A stretch of 64,000 nucleotides of DNA from an uncultured Clostridia bacterium. GTDB taxonomy: Bacteria; Bacillota; Clostridia; Christensenellales; CAG-917. Positions 16,026 through 23,988 of this stretch are shown here, piece after piece (within the stretch, counting starts at the first letter, position 1; the number at the start of each line of letters is the position of its first letter). A model generated the notes under the pieces. That model was given only the letters and a program-made list of their open reading frames with translations. It was not told the DNA's origin and did no database searches. The translations under genes and the position numbers were made by a program. Location of the stretch: the NCBI GenBank assembly GCA_944332815.1, contig CALVKQ010000007.1, forward strand, positions 17,535 through 81,534. Direction: 5' to 3'.

Positions 16026-17438
16026 TTACACTCTGTCAATAGTAAGCGTATTTGCGTCTTCCACACCCGTGCTTGCGACGGCGACTATGGTGTCGCCTTT
16101 GTGGACGAGGTCGAAGTATTTTGCGATCTTGGTCGCCTGGGTCGCCGCGGCGTGGGTAGCTTCGGGCTGATCGGCGGCGAGGATGGGCTGCACGCCCCAG
16201 GTCAGGGCCATCTTATGGTAAGTGCTCTCGTAACGTGTGACCGCGATGATAGGGCAGGAGGGGCGGAAACCGCTGATGAGTTTTGCTGTTTTGCCGCTTC
16301 TGGTCGCCACCACTATCGCGTCGCAGTTGAGGTCGTAGGACGCTTTGACGGCGGAGGCGCACACGGCGTCGGGCACGGTGTGTATCTCATAGTCCGCGAT
16401 GGCGAAACGCTTGCGGTAATGTATCGCCTGTTCGGTGTAAGCCGCGATGTCGGACATGACCTTGACCGCCTGCACGGGGTAATTGCCTGCGGCGGTTTCG
16501 CCGGAGAGCATGACCGCGCCGGTGCCGTCGTACACGGCGTTCGCGACGTCGGAAGTTTCCGCACGGGTGGGACGGGGCTTGTATATCATACTTTCCAGCA
16601 TTTCGGTGGCGGTGATGACGCGCTTGCCTGCCGCTCTCGCTTTTTTGATGAGGGATTTCTGTATGGAGGGCAGCGCTTCCATGGGTATCTCCACGCCGAG
16701 GTCGCCGCGCGCTATCATGATGCCGTCGGCGAGGTTGATGATCTCGTCGATGTTATCGATGCCCATCCCGGACTCTATCTTCGCGATTATCTCGATGTTC
16801 TCGCCGCCGTTCTGCAGCAGGAAGTTTTTGAGCACGCGCACATCGTCCGCGCAGGAAACGAAGGACGCCGCGATGTAATCCACCTTCTGTTCTATGCCGA
16901 AGAGAATGTCCGACTTGTCCTGTTCGCTGAGGTAGGGCATCCCGAGATGCACGCCCACCACGTTGATGCTCTTATGGTTGGAAAGGGTGCCGCCGATGAT
17001 GACGTCCAGCAGGATATCTGTGCCGTCTATCTTTTTGACCTGCATCTTTATGAGCCCGTCGTTTATGAGCAGGATATTGCCGGGCGCCACCATCTTGTAA
17101 AAGTCGGGGCAGGTGACGAAGGCTTTTTCCGCGTCGCCTTCTATCTGCTCGTTCACCAGACGGAAGGTCGCGCCGGCTTTGACTTCCACGCTGTCGCCCA
17201 CGAACTTCCCGAGGCGGATCTCCGGACCCCTGGTGTCCAGCATGAGCGCGACGGGGATGGCAAGCTCCTTGCGCGCCTCCTTGACTATGCTCATACGTTT
17301 GAGATGCTCGTCATGGGTGGAGTGGCTCATGTTGAAGCGCGCCACGTTCATGCCGGCGTTTATCATGTCGCGGATGATCTGCTTGTCCGCACAGGCAGGT
17401 CCCATTGTTGCGATTATCTTGGTTTTTCTGTTATTCAT
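16026..17438 (-). CDS. pyk: Pyruvate kinase
   Basis: Last step of glycolysis: phosphoenolpyruvate plus ADP to pyruvate plus ATP; cytosolic. 470 residues, the standard form without the extra C-terminal PEP-utiliser domain of many Firmicutes. MNNRKTKIIATMGPA opens the TIM barrel. MLDTRGPEIR lies near residue 65, IARGDLGVEIP and the MLESM loop (here ATEMLESM rather than ATQMLxSM) form the active site, and an allosteric C domain with ATRSGKTAKLISGFRP follows. AAGGAG precedes the start. Transcription ends at the palindromes of the structured repeat. Confidence 0.95.
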   Translation of the reverse strand: MNNRKTKIIATMGPACADKQIIRDMINAGMNVARFNMSHSTHDEHLKRMSIVKEARKELAIPVALMLDTRGPEIRLGKFVGDSVEVKAGATFRLVNEQIEGDAEKAFVTCPDFYKMVAPGNILLINDGLIKMQVKKIDGTDILLDVIIGGTLSNHKSINVVGVHLGMPYLSEQDKSDILFGIEQKVDYIAASFVSCADDVRVLKNFLLQNGGENIEIIAKIESGMGIDNIDEIINLADGIMIARGDLGVEIPMEALPSIQKSLIKKARAAGKRVITATEMLESMIYKPRPTRAETSDVANAVYDGTGAVMLSGETAAGNYPVQAVKVMSDIAAYTEQAIHYRKRFAIADYEIHTVPDAVCASAVKASYDLNCDAIVVATRSGKTAKLISGFRPSCPIIAVTRYESTYHKMALTWGVQPILAADQPEATHAAATQATKIAKYFDLVHKGDTIVAVASTGVEDANTLTIDRV

Positions 17439-17460
17439 ATAAAACTCCTTTTTCGGGGTA

Positions 17461-17489
17461 ATTATAATTCAAGCGCGCGTGATTGTAAA
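17461..17489 (-). promoter_or_regulatory. Sigma-A promoter of pyk
   Basis: TTTACA (17484-17489), 17 nt, TATAAT (17461-17466) on the minus strand, 23 bp before the start codon. Confidence 0.86.
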
Positions 17490-17546
17490 CGGTTTGCGGA
17501 AAAATGCGGCGGCGTCCGATGAGGCGCGCCGTCGCGTTTTTTGAGG

Positions 17547-17663
17547 GTTTACGGCGGGAAAAGGCGCGTTGATGGCTGAAATCCGCATTTCCCCCCTTGT
17601 TTACGGCGGAAAAAGGCGCGTTGTCGGCTGAAAATCCGCATTTCCCCCCTTGTTTGCGGCAGG
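17547..17663 (+). repeat. 52-bp direct repeat, two copies and a fragment
   Basis: GTTTACGGCGG(G/A)AAAAGGCG recurs at 17547 and 17599, with the whole 52-bp unit nearly identical. A third partial copy (GTTTGCGGCAGG) starts at 17652. The repeat lies between pyk and the DUF1294 gene. Confidence 0.8.
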
Positions 17664-17709
17664 AGGGCGTGATATCATATAAATCGGGGAAAGCCCGAGC
17701 GAGAAGAGG

Positions 17710-18003
17710 ATGAACGGTTTGCTTTTTGCCGTGCCTGCGGCGTTTTTGGTGATGAATATCCTGGGGTTCGCGCTCATGGGAGCGGACAAACGCAGAGCGG
17801 TGAAAGGGATGTGGCGCATCCCCGAAGCGGCGTTGTTCGCGGCGGCGTTTTTGTTGGGCGGCGTCGGGAGCCTCGTGGGGATGTTCGCGTTCAGGCACAA
17901 GACCAAACACGCGAAATTTTTGGTGTTGATGCCCCTTCTCGCCATTTGGTCGGTGGCAGCCGCGGCGGCGGCGGAGTATTTTGTTTTTGCCGCGGTATGC
18001 TGA
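17710..18003 (+). CDS. DUF1294 small membrane protein
   Basis: A 97-residue protein with three or four hydrophobic segments. The family signature is clear: MGADKRRAVKGMWRIPE after the first helix and GMFAFRHKTKHAKF before the last. The function of DUF1294 proteins is unknown. GAAGAGG precedes the start. The APH-like gene follows 40 bp later on the same strand, so the three genes to 20664 may form one operon. Confidence 0.85.
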   Translation: MNGLLFAVPAAFLVMNILGFALMGADKRRAVKGMWRIPEAALFAAAFLLGGVGSLVGMFAFRHKTKHAKFLVLMPLLAIWSVAAAAAAEYFVFAAVC

Positions 18004-18043
18004 AAAAACGACGAAAAAAGGAAGTTCTGTCAAGGGGGAAAAC

Positions 18044-18886
18044 ATGAGCATCGCAGTCACAAAACTTGAAAAGATACCCGAAATGCCCGTCACGCGCGGA
18101 AGGTCGGCGGAGATATTCGACATGGGGGACGGCAAAGTCCTCAAACTGTATTTTGCGGGGCTCCCCGAGTCCGACGTCGATCTGGAATGTCTGAACACCG
18201 CGGAGGCGTTCAGGTGCGGATGCACGCCCATGCAATGTTTCGGCAAGGCGGAGTACGGCGGAAGGTACGGCGTCATCCTGAAAAAGATACCCGGCATATC
18301 CATGACCAAAATGCCCGAAAAAAATCCGCTCATCCTCTTCAAGGCAGGCAGGTTGATCGCCGAACAGCACGTCATGGTGCAGTCCAAGCACACGGACGCT
18401 TTGCCCGACCTCAGGGAGAAGGCGGCGGCATGTCTGGACGGGGAGGCGCTCGCGTTCCTTTCCCCCGAAAAGAGGGAGAAACTGCGCGCTTATATCCTCT
18501 CGCTGCCTGCCGGTGACAGCTTCATACACCTGGATTTCCACACCGAGAACATGCTCATGGACGGCGACAGCATCGTGGTGATAGACTGGATGACCGCGGC
18601 AAAAGGCGTGCCGGCGGCGGAAGTGGCGATGATGGACTTTTTGCATCATCATGCGGAGCTTTTCCCGGGTTCGTCCAAGTTGCAGCTGGCGTTTTACACC
18701 GCGGTGCGCAAGTTCATCTACAACAGCTTCCTCAAAAACTACCTGAAACTGACGGGGATGGACCCGTCCGAGCCCGAGCGGTGGTATGTGGTCGCGCTGG
18801 TGCTGCGCAAGGGGCTTTGGGACATAGCCAGCGAGAAAGAGTATTTGGAGAGCGAGATAGAAAGGCTCACCGATGAGATAAAATGA
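18044..18886 (+). CDS. Aminoglycoside-phosphotransferase-like kinase
   Basis: 280 residues with the protein-kinase-like fold of the APH/choline kinase superfamily. The catalytic loop is HLDFHTEN (aspartate as base, asparagine binding metal) and the metal site is VVIDWMTA, followed by AAEVAMMDFL. Clostridial members of this group (similar to the TIGR02172 family) are rarely resistance enzymes; substrate unknown, so resistance should not be inferred. Start 18044 is chosen for AAGGGGG 6 nt upstream. The stop overlaps the next start (ATGA), so it is translationally coupled to the FAD oxidoreductase. Confidence 0.78.
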   Translation: MSIAVTKLEKIPEMPVTRGRSAEIFDMGDGKVLKLYFAGLPESDVDLECLNTAEAFRCGCTPMQCFGKAEYGGRYGVILKKIPGISMTKMPEKNPLILFKAGRLIAEQHVMVQSKHTDALPDLREKAAACLDGEALAFLSPEKREKLRAYILSLPAGDSFIHLDFHTENMLMDGDSIVVIDWMTAAKGVPAAEVAMMDFLHHHAELFPGSSKLQLAFYTAVRKFIYNSFLKNYLKLTGMDPSEPERWYVVALVLRKGLWDIASEKEYLESEIERLTDEIK

Positions 18887-20664
18887 GCAGACTCGAAAAG
18901 CTGAAAAAACGATTGGCGGAGCTGGACCCCTCCTTCACCGCAAAAGAGGACCGCGGCACGGTGGTGCTGACGGGCGAGAGCGACGACTGGCGGAAGATAG
19001 TGCGCGCCGGCAAACTCGCCGTGGACAAAAAGAGGTATCTCGGCGTAGTGAACCGCATCAGGCTGAAAGGCTTCGAGCAGCGCACACCCGACCCTATCGT
19101 GAGGGATAAGGCGTTGGACGGCGCCGCTCCCGACGTACTGGTGATAGGCGGCGGCATAGTGGGGTGCGCCGCGGCGCGCGCCCTCAGGCGTTACGACATC
19201 TCGGTGATGCTGGCGGAGCGCGGCTATGACGTGGCGCTCGGCGGCTCCTCCCGAAACGGAGGGGTGGTGCACGTCGGGATAAACTATTCGCCTCACGCGC
19301 AGAAGCACATCTACAACAACCGCGGCAACGCGATGTACGAGGGGTTATGCCGCGACCTGGGCGTGCCTTTCGAGCAGAAAGGGCAGGTGCTCCTGATCGG
19401 GAAGAGGTGGGAAAAACTGCTTTGCACCGTGCTTGCGCTCAACGCCAAAAGGTTGCTTATCCCGGGCGTGAAGTTCATGAAACGGGAGGAACTCCTGAGC
19501 GTGGAGCCGCACATCCCGGAGTGGATATACGGCGGACTTTATATGCCCACAGGAGGGATAACCTCCCCCTATCAGATGACCGTTGCACTTGCGGAAAACG
19601 CAGTCACGAACGGGGCGAGGATATGCCTGAACACTGTGGTGGAAGGCATGGATACGGAAGACGGCAAAATACGCGCAGTTTACACAAACAGGGGTGTCAT
19701 CCGTCCGAAATTGGTGATAAACGCCGCAGGAGTGTATTCCGACGTCATCGCCGACATGGCAGGCGACCGCACTTTCACGGTGCATCCGCGAAAGGGCACG
19801 GACATCATCATGGACAAGAAAAAAGGCTACATGGTGCGCACCAGCATGGCGAAGTCGCCCACCACCGTCCCCCCCGTTTCGGGCGGCGCGGAGGAGGCGC
19901 GCCCGGGAGGGTTGAAGGCGGTCATCGCCGCGCTTCACAGTCACACCAAGGGCATAGCCAGCATACACACCGCGGACGGCAATATGATAATAGGTCCCGA
20001 CGCGCTCGAAGTCCCCGACCGTGAGGACACCTCCACCACGGCGGAGAGCATGGACGCCATATTCGACGCGCAGTCGCGCATCTCGGAGGGGGTGGGGAGG
20101 CAGGACGTCATCGCCTATTTCGCAGGTGTGCGCGCCCCCACTTACGAGGAGGATTTCGTCGTGCGCAAAGGGATATTCACGGAGAATATACTCGAAGCCG
20201 CAGGCATCCAGTCGCCGGGCATAACGGCGGCGCCTGCCATTGCGGAGGACCTTGCCGAATGGGCGGCGGAGTATCTTGCGAAGTTCGGCAAAGTCAGGCG
20301 CAACCCCTCTTTCGACCCCGTGCGGAAGAAAAAGCCCTGCCTGCGCGAAATGACGGAGGAGGAGAGGGCGGCGTTGATCGCCGAACGCCCCGATTACGGC
20401 GAGATAGTCTGCCGTTGCGAAGAGGTGAGCAAAGGGGAGATATTGGACGCCCTGCGTTCCCCTCTGCCCGTTTACACGGTAGACGCCGTCAAACGCCGCG
20501 TCCGTCCCGGGATGGGCAGATGTCAGGGTGGATTCTGCTCCCCGTTGGTGGTGAAGATCATCGCCGAGGAAACGGGGATGACCCCCGAGGAAGTCACCAA
20601 AGGGAACGCGCGCTCCAACATCCTTTTCGGGGACACCAAACATCCGGGCGAACAGGGAAAATGA
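18883..20664 (+). CDS. FAD-dependent oxidoreductase, GlpA-like, with C-terminal [2Fe-2S] domain
   Basis: 593 residues. After about 80 N-terminal residues that resemble a BON-like fold (VVLTG then LGVVNRI), a FAD Rossmann domain begins with GGGIVG at 89-94. The body resembles anaerobic glycerol-3-phosphate dehydrogenase or the related clostridial oxidoreductases. The C-terminus is a BFD-like [2Fe-2S] domain with cysteines at 510, 512, 547 and 552 (CRC, GRCQGGFC). Such proteins normally sit beside an NADH oxidase-like flavoprotein and a DUF1667 protein; neither is here. Start overlaps the preceding stop. A strong terminator follows. Confidence 0.85.
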   Translation: MSRLEKLKKRLAELDPSFTAKEDRGTVVLTGESDDWRKIVRAGKLAVDKKRYLGVVNRIRLKGFEQRTPDPIVRDKALDGAAPDVLVIGGGIVGCAAARALRRYDISVMLAERGYDVALGGSSRNGGVVHVGINYSPHAQKHIYNNRGNAMYEGLCRDLGVPFEQKGQVLLIGKRWEKLLCTVLALNAKRLLIPGVKFMKREELLSVEPHIPEWIYGGLYMPTGGITSPYQMTVALAENAVTNGARICLNTVVEGMDTEDGKIRAVYTNRGVIRPKLVINAAGVYSDVIADMAGDRTFTVHPRKGTDIIMDKKKGYMVRTSMAKSPTTVPPVSGGAEEARPGGLKAVIAALHSHTKGIASIHTADGNMIIGPDALEVPDREDTSTTAESMDAIFDAQSRISEGVGRQDVIAYFAGVRAPTYEEDFVVRKGIFTENILEAAGIQSPGITAAPAIAEDLAEWAAEYLAKFGKVRRNPSFDPVRKKKPCLREMTEEERAALIAERPDYGEIVCRCEEVSKGEILDALRSPLPVYTVDAVKRRVRPGMGRCQGGFCSPLVVKIIAEETGMTPEEVTKGNARSNILFGDTKHPGEQGK

Positions 20665-20675
20665 GTGACGGGACT

Positions 20676-20705
20676 AAAAGACCACCGCCTCGGCGGTGGT
20701 CTTTT
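20676..20705. terminator. Bidirectional terminator
   Basis: A 14-bp perfect stem (20676-20689 with 20692-20705) carries AAAA at the left and TTTT at the right, so it serves both the oxidoreductase gene and the convergent deacetylase gene. Confidence 0.92.
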
Positions 20706-20778
20706 GATGTTCGAAGGGGAGCGGAAGCGTGGAATGCGCTGTTTTGCGGAAGCCGGGAGCGGCGCGCACGGGTCGGTG

Positions 20779-21672
20779 TTATCGGGCGTATTTTGCGAGC
20801 AGTCCCGTCAGCTCGTCCGAGGTCATGTTTCCTGCGCGGTTGACGCGCTTTACGGTATTGAGCGTTTGCGGCTCTCCGCGCCTTATCACGCTCACGCCTT
20901 CGTTGCAGGTGAAGAACATTTTCAGCCCGAAAGAGCGCAGCACCGCGGCGGCTTCGGAGGAGTATTCGCCGAACGGGTAGGCGTAGGCGCAGGGCAGTTC
21001 CCCCGTGGCGCGCAGGAGGGCGTCCTGCATTTTGGCGGTGTCCTCCGCAAGCGCTTTTCGGTATTCCGCGTCGCTCTCCCCCTTCATGCGCTTGACGCCG
21101 AAGCGAGGGGAGTAGCGGTGCATATCGTAGGAGTGGCTGCCCATCTCCACCGCGCCGCTCATTTGAAGTTCCCCCATCTGCGCCCAGGTGAGGTGTGAGT
21201 AATTGGGGTTGGAATGGTCGCCCGAGTCGGTGGAAAACGCCGAGAAAGAGCCCACGGGGAAGAACGCCGCCTTGCACCCGTGTTCGCGGAGCAGGGGGAG
21301 AGCGTAGTGCATATTGTTGTATCTGCCGTCGTCGAAGGTGATGATGAGAGGCTTTTGGGGAAGTTCGCCGCCGCCGTACACGAAATCCACCGCCTCGGAG
21401 GGGAACACCGTCGTGTAGCCTGCCTTCTCAAAGGCGATAAGGTCAGCTTCCAGCTGTTCGGGGGACACGATATACACCCCTTTTCTGCTTTTCAGCACGT
21501 TGTGGTACATCACCACGGCGAGCGTGCGTTCCTCCTCCCCTTTACGTTCCGCTTCCGCATCGCACGGCGTTTTCTTTTCCATGGCGGCGTCCGCGCCGAA
21601 AAGCGAGCACGCGGCAAATGAAAGGGAGAGCGCGCAAAGCAGCAGGATGACTAAAATCTTTTTCAGGGTCAT
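20779..21672 (-). CDS. Polysaccharide deacetylase (NodB domain), lipoprotein
   Basis: 297 residues. The signal peptide ends in the lipobox FAAC with the lipidated cysteine at residue 22, so the enzyme is anchored outside the membrane. The carbohydrate esterase 4 motifs are present: TFDDG at 112-116 (catalytic base and metal ligand) and SHSYDMH near 180 (metal histidines). It probably deacetylates peptidoglycan or another N-acetylated glycan. The start at 21672 has no Shine-Dalgarno sequence and overlaps the same CATAC-N5-GTATG palindrome as the PflX-like gene. Its stop is followed by a bidirectional terminator. Confidence 0.88.
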   Translation of the reverse strand: MTLKKILVILLLCALSLSFAACSLFGADAAMEKKTPCDAEAERKGEEERTLAVVMYHNVLKSRKGVYIVSPEQLEADLIAFEKAGYTTVFPSEAVDFVYGGGELPQKPLIITFDDGRYNNMHYALPLLREHGCKAAFFPVGSFSAFSTDSGDHSNPNYSHLTWAQMGELQMSGAVEMGSHSYDMHRYSPRFGVKRMKGESDAEYRKALAEDTAKMQDALLRATGELPCAYAYPFGEYSSEAAAVLRSFGLKMFFTCNEGVSVIRRGEPQTLNTVKRVNRAGNMTSDELTGLLAKYAR

Positions 21673-21684
21673 ACGGACAGTATG
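21670..21684. promoter_or_regulatory. CATACGGACAGTATG palindrome over the deacetylase start codon
   Basis: Identical to 6629-6643 except for one central base, and placed identically relative to the start codon. It contains CATACT as a possible -10 on the minus strand, but no good -35 is seen 17 nt away. Confidence 0.58.
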
Positions 21685-21720
21685 CGCAGGGCGTCCGCTT
21701 TTAGTCCGCAATGAAGGAGA

Positions 21721-21741
21721 GCGCGGACAAAATGTCCGCGC
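21721..21741. repeat. 9-bp stem hairpin between deacetylase and ferritin-like genes
   Basis: GCGCGGACA/TGTCCGCGC with a 3-nt loop. On the minus strand it lies just after the ferritin-like gene and could be a weak terminator, but no T run follows. Confidence 0.5.
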
Positions 21742-21767
21742 CCTCAAAGTCCGTTGCCGTGTCGGGG

Positions 21768-23018
21768 TCAGCCGCGCAGTCCGACAGTGGTATTGTCGCG
21801 CGTGCGGCAGGCGAGCTCGGGGACGGGGTTGGGCGCGGTTTCGAAGCGGAAGTCCTCCCCGTGCGCCGCGATATAGGATTCGATGACGGCGTGAGAGGGG
21901 ACGTCCGCGGTGCGTCCGTTCACTTTTTTGTTGTGTGAGAAGAATACGTCCTCTTTATCAAGCGAGGACACCTCAACGTAGTCCTCCTTTTTGGAGGTCA
22001 TATGCACGGTGTTTTTCAGCACGTCGCGGACATATGAGATGTTGTCCTTGCCGAAGAGCAGCGGCTCGGGGAAGGCTGTGGTGGGGAAGACGGAGGTGTA
22101 GTCGCGCTTCTCGTATTTTTCCAGCAGTTCCGCCGCCTTGTGGAGGTGAGAGAGTTCCTGTTCCAGCAGCGCTTCCCATATCCTCTTTATGCGAGGGTCG
22201 GTTTCGTCCATGGCGCAGCTGTAATAGAGATAGCATTCCGTGTACTCGTGTTCCAGCAGCCCGGCGAGCCAGGTGCAGCCCGTGTCCATGAGGCAGCCGT
22301 ACTGCGTGACGTGCTGTTCTTCTATCATGGCGATCTCGAGGAAGAGTTTCTTGCCCTCCTCGGTGGGGTAGGTGTTGCCCACGTTCATGTAGAAGTTCAT
22401 GGTCTGCTGTTCCGCGGCGGTGATGATGGAAGCGTGCAGTCTGGTGAGAGGGTCCGCTTTCTTGTTGTCGCAGGCGCGGCGCACATCGTCCTCGGGGAAA
22501 CGGTGTTCCGCGATAGTGGGACGTCCGGGGGTTATCTCCGTACGCTTCGCGACAAGCCCGGAGGCGTCGATGTTCATGTCGTGCATGAGCATGTCGGAAA
22601 AGCGGTAAAGGTGGTCGAAGTCTTCCAGCAAAGCGAAGTCCAACGTCATTTTGACGTACGGGTCCTTTTCGCGCTTTGCCAGGTTCGCGGTGAGTTCCAC
22701 CGCCAGCTGTTCGTAGCCTATGGTGGTTTCCAGCACACTCTCGTCCACGGGCTTTAAGGAGCTGAGTTTTTTCTGCTGTTGCTGTTCCACGCGGCGGACG
22801 AGCGCTATCTCCCTGCGCAGGTCGTTCACGTTGCAATGGCGTGAGAACTGATGCGAAAACCAGTTCGCTTCGAACTCCGTGCCGTTCATGAGTATGATGC
22901 GCAGTTTGGTGTACGGGTCGGCGGAACGCTTGTCGTAAGGTTTGACGAGCAGGTCTTTCCAACACTCGAATGCGTCGCATACGGGTCTTACTTTTTGCTT
23001 GAATGGATCGAATGACAT
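21768..23018 (-). CDS. Ferritin-like (four-helix, putative diiron) protein of unknown function
   Basis: 416 residues, mostly alpha-helical. Several helices carry carboxylate-histidine patterns typical of ferritin-like folds: LLEDFDHLYRF, AEQQTMNFYM, IEEQHVTQYG, LEHEYTECYLYY and LEQELSHLHKAAELL. They suggest two four-helix units or one enlarged unit. No rubredoxin CxxC motif is seen, so it is not a classical rubrerythrin. Start 23018 has AAAGGAG at good spacing. Oxidative-stress or metal handling is a plausible role but not shown. Confidence 0.7.
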   Translation of the reverse strand: MSFDPFKQKVRPVCDAFECWKDLLVKPYDKRSADPYTKLRIILMNGTEFEANWFSHQFSRHCNVNDLRREIALVRRVEQQQQKKLSSLKPVDESVLETTIGYEQLAVELTANLAKREKDPYVKMTLDFALLEDFDHLYRFSDMLMHDMNIDASGLVAKRTEITPGRPTIAEHRFPEDDVRRACDNKKADPLTRLHASIITAAEQQTMNFYMNVGNTYPTEEGKKLFLEIAMIEEQHVTQYGCLMDTGCTWLAGLLEHEYTECYLYYSCAMDETDPRIKRIWEALLEQELSHLHKAAELLEKYEKRDYTSVFPTTAFPEPLLFGKDNISYVRDVLKNTVHMTSKKEDYVEVSSLDKEDVFFSHNKKVNGRTADVPSHAVIESYIAAHGEDFRFETAPNPVPELACRTRDNTTVGLRG

Positions 23019-23090
23019 AAGTTTCTCCTTTCTTCGGATTTCGGGCATCGCCCATAAAAAGTTTGCCCCGACAGGGCAGGGATTATGCCC

Positions 23091-23119
23091 TTGAAAGGGG
23101 ATTTATTTTGCTGTATAAT
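23091..23119 (+). promoter_or_regulatory. Promoter of the YgjP-like gene, predicted leaderless
   Basis: TTGAAA (23091-23096), 17 nt, TATAAT (23114-23119). The ATG at 23129 is 10 nt after the -10 box and has no Shine-Dalgarno sequence; an earlier ATG at 23120 would lie upstream of the transcription start. Confidence 0.75.
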
Positions 23120-23128
23120 ATGAACATC

Positions 23129-23854
23129 ATGGGATATAACGGCATACGCGCGTCCGTGTGCGTGAGCGGAAAGAAGATAGAGTTCGTGTTGAAGCGCGCC
23201 GCGGTGCGCCGTCTTAATATGCGCGTCACTGCGGAAGGGGAAGTGCGCGTGACCGTGCCGCGCTCCACGTCCGACGAGGAAGCGGCGGCATTTGTCGCAA
23301 GGCACGCGCGCTGGGTGGAAAAAAGTGTCGCCGAGGCGCGTGTCAAAGGCTCCTTTTCGTTCGCGAAGGAAGGCTGCGTCCCCGTGTGGGGGAGGAGGGT
23401 TCCCCTTGCGGTGCGCGACGGCGAAAAATGTTTCGTGCGCGAAGAGGAGGACGGGACGTTGACTGTGTCCGTTCCGGGGGCGGACTCCCGTGCGGCGGAT
23501 GCGGAGGTGTCGCGCTGGCTGCTCGGCAAGGCAACAGAGGAACTGCCGCGCATTTTCGGAAGAGCGGAAGCGGCGCATCGCGGACGTTTCGGCGCTCCCG
23601 TCCGCCTCGAAGTGAGGGTGTTCGAGAGCAGATGGGGGGTGTGCAACGCTCAAAAACGGGTGGTGAAACTGAACGCGCTGCTCATCACCGCGCCCGTCGA
23701 GTGCGCGGAGTACGTATGTCTGCACGAACTGACCCATCTGATCTGTCCGGGGCACGGCGCGGAGTTCTATGCTGTGCTCACCGAGATATGTCCTAACTGC
23801 CGCGAACTGAAAAAGAAGCTCGAAAAGACCGCATTGACCGCGCTGCCCGGCTGA
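23129..23854 (+). CDS. YgjP-like metallopeptidase domain protein (DUF45)
   Basis: 241 residues. The zinc-protease motif HELTH near residue 198, followed by GHGAEFY, matches the YgjP/WLM-like gluzincin family. N-terminal strands (RRLNMRVTAEGEVRVTVP) and SRWGVCNAQKRVVKLN before the active site are the family's conserved features. The substrate is unknown; related proteins act in the cytosol and are often next to restriction genes, but none is here. The start is set by the promoter position. Confidence 0.88.
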   Translation: MGYNGIRASVCVSGKKIEFVLKRAAVRRLNMRVTAEGEVRVTVPRSTSDEEAAAFVARHARWVEKSVAEARVKGSFSFAKEGCVPVWGRRVPLAVRDGEKCFVREEEDGTLTVSVPGADSRAADAEVSRWLLGKATEELPRIFGRAEAAHRGRFGAPVRLEVRVFESRWGVCNAQKRVVKLNALLITAPVECAEYVCLHELTHLICPGHGAEFYAVLTEICPNCRELKKKLEKTALTALPG

Positions 23855-23988
23855 CGGCTGTGAAAAATAAAAATTACGGTCGCGGAAAGTGTAACCTTTT
23901 TGAGTTGTGCGCGTTTATTTTGTGTAAGCAACGGCGGCGGAGGAGTCCGCGCCTTCATATATAAGGAAAAATCTCTGCGGAGGATAAT

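Noticed and set aside
18044..18886. An aminoglycoside resistance gene
   Set aside because: Only the general APH fold is shared. The operon context is metabolic, and similar proteins in Clostridia have no known resistance role.
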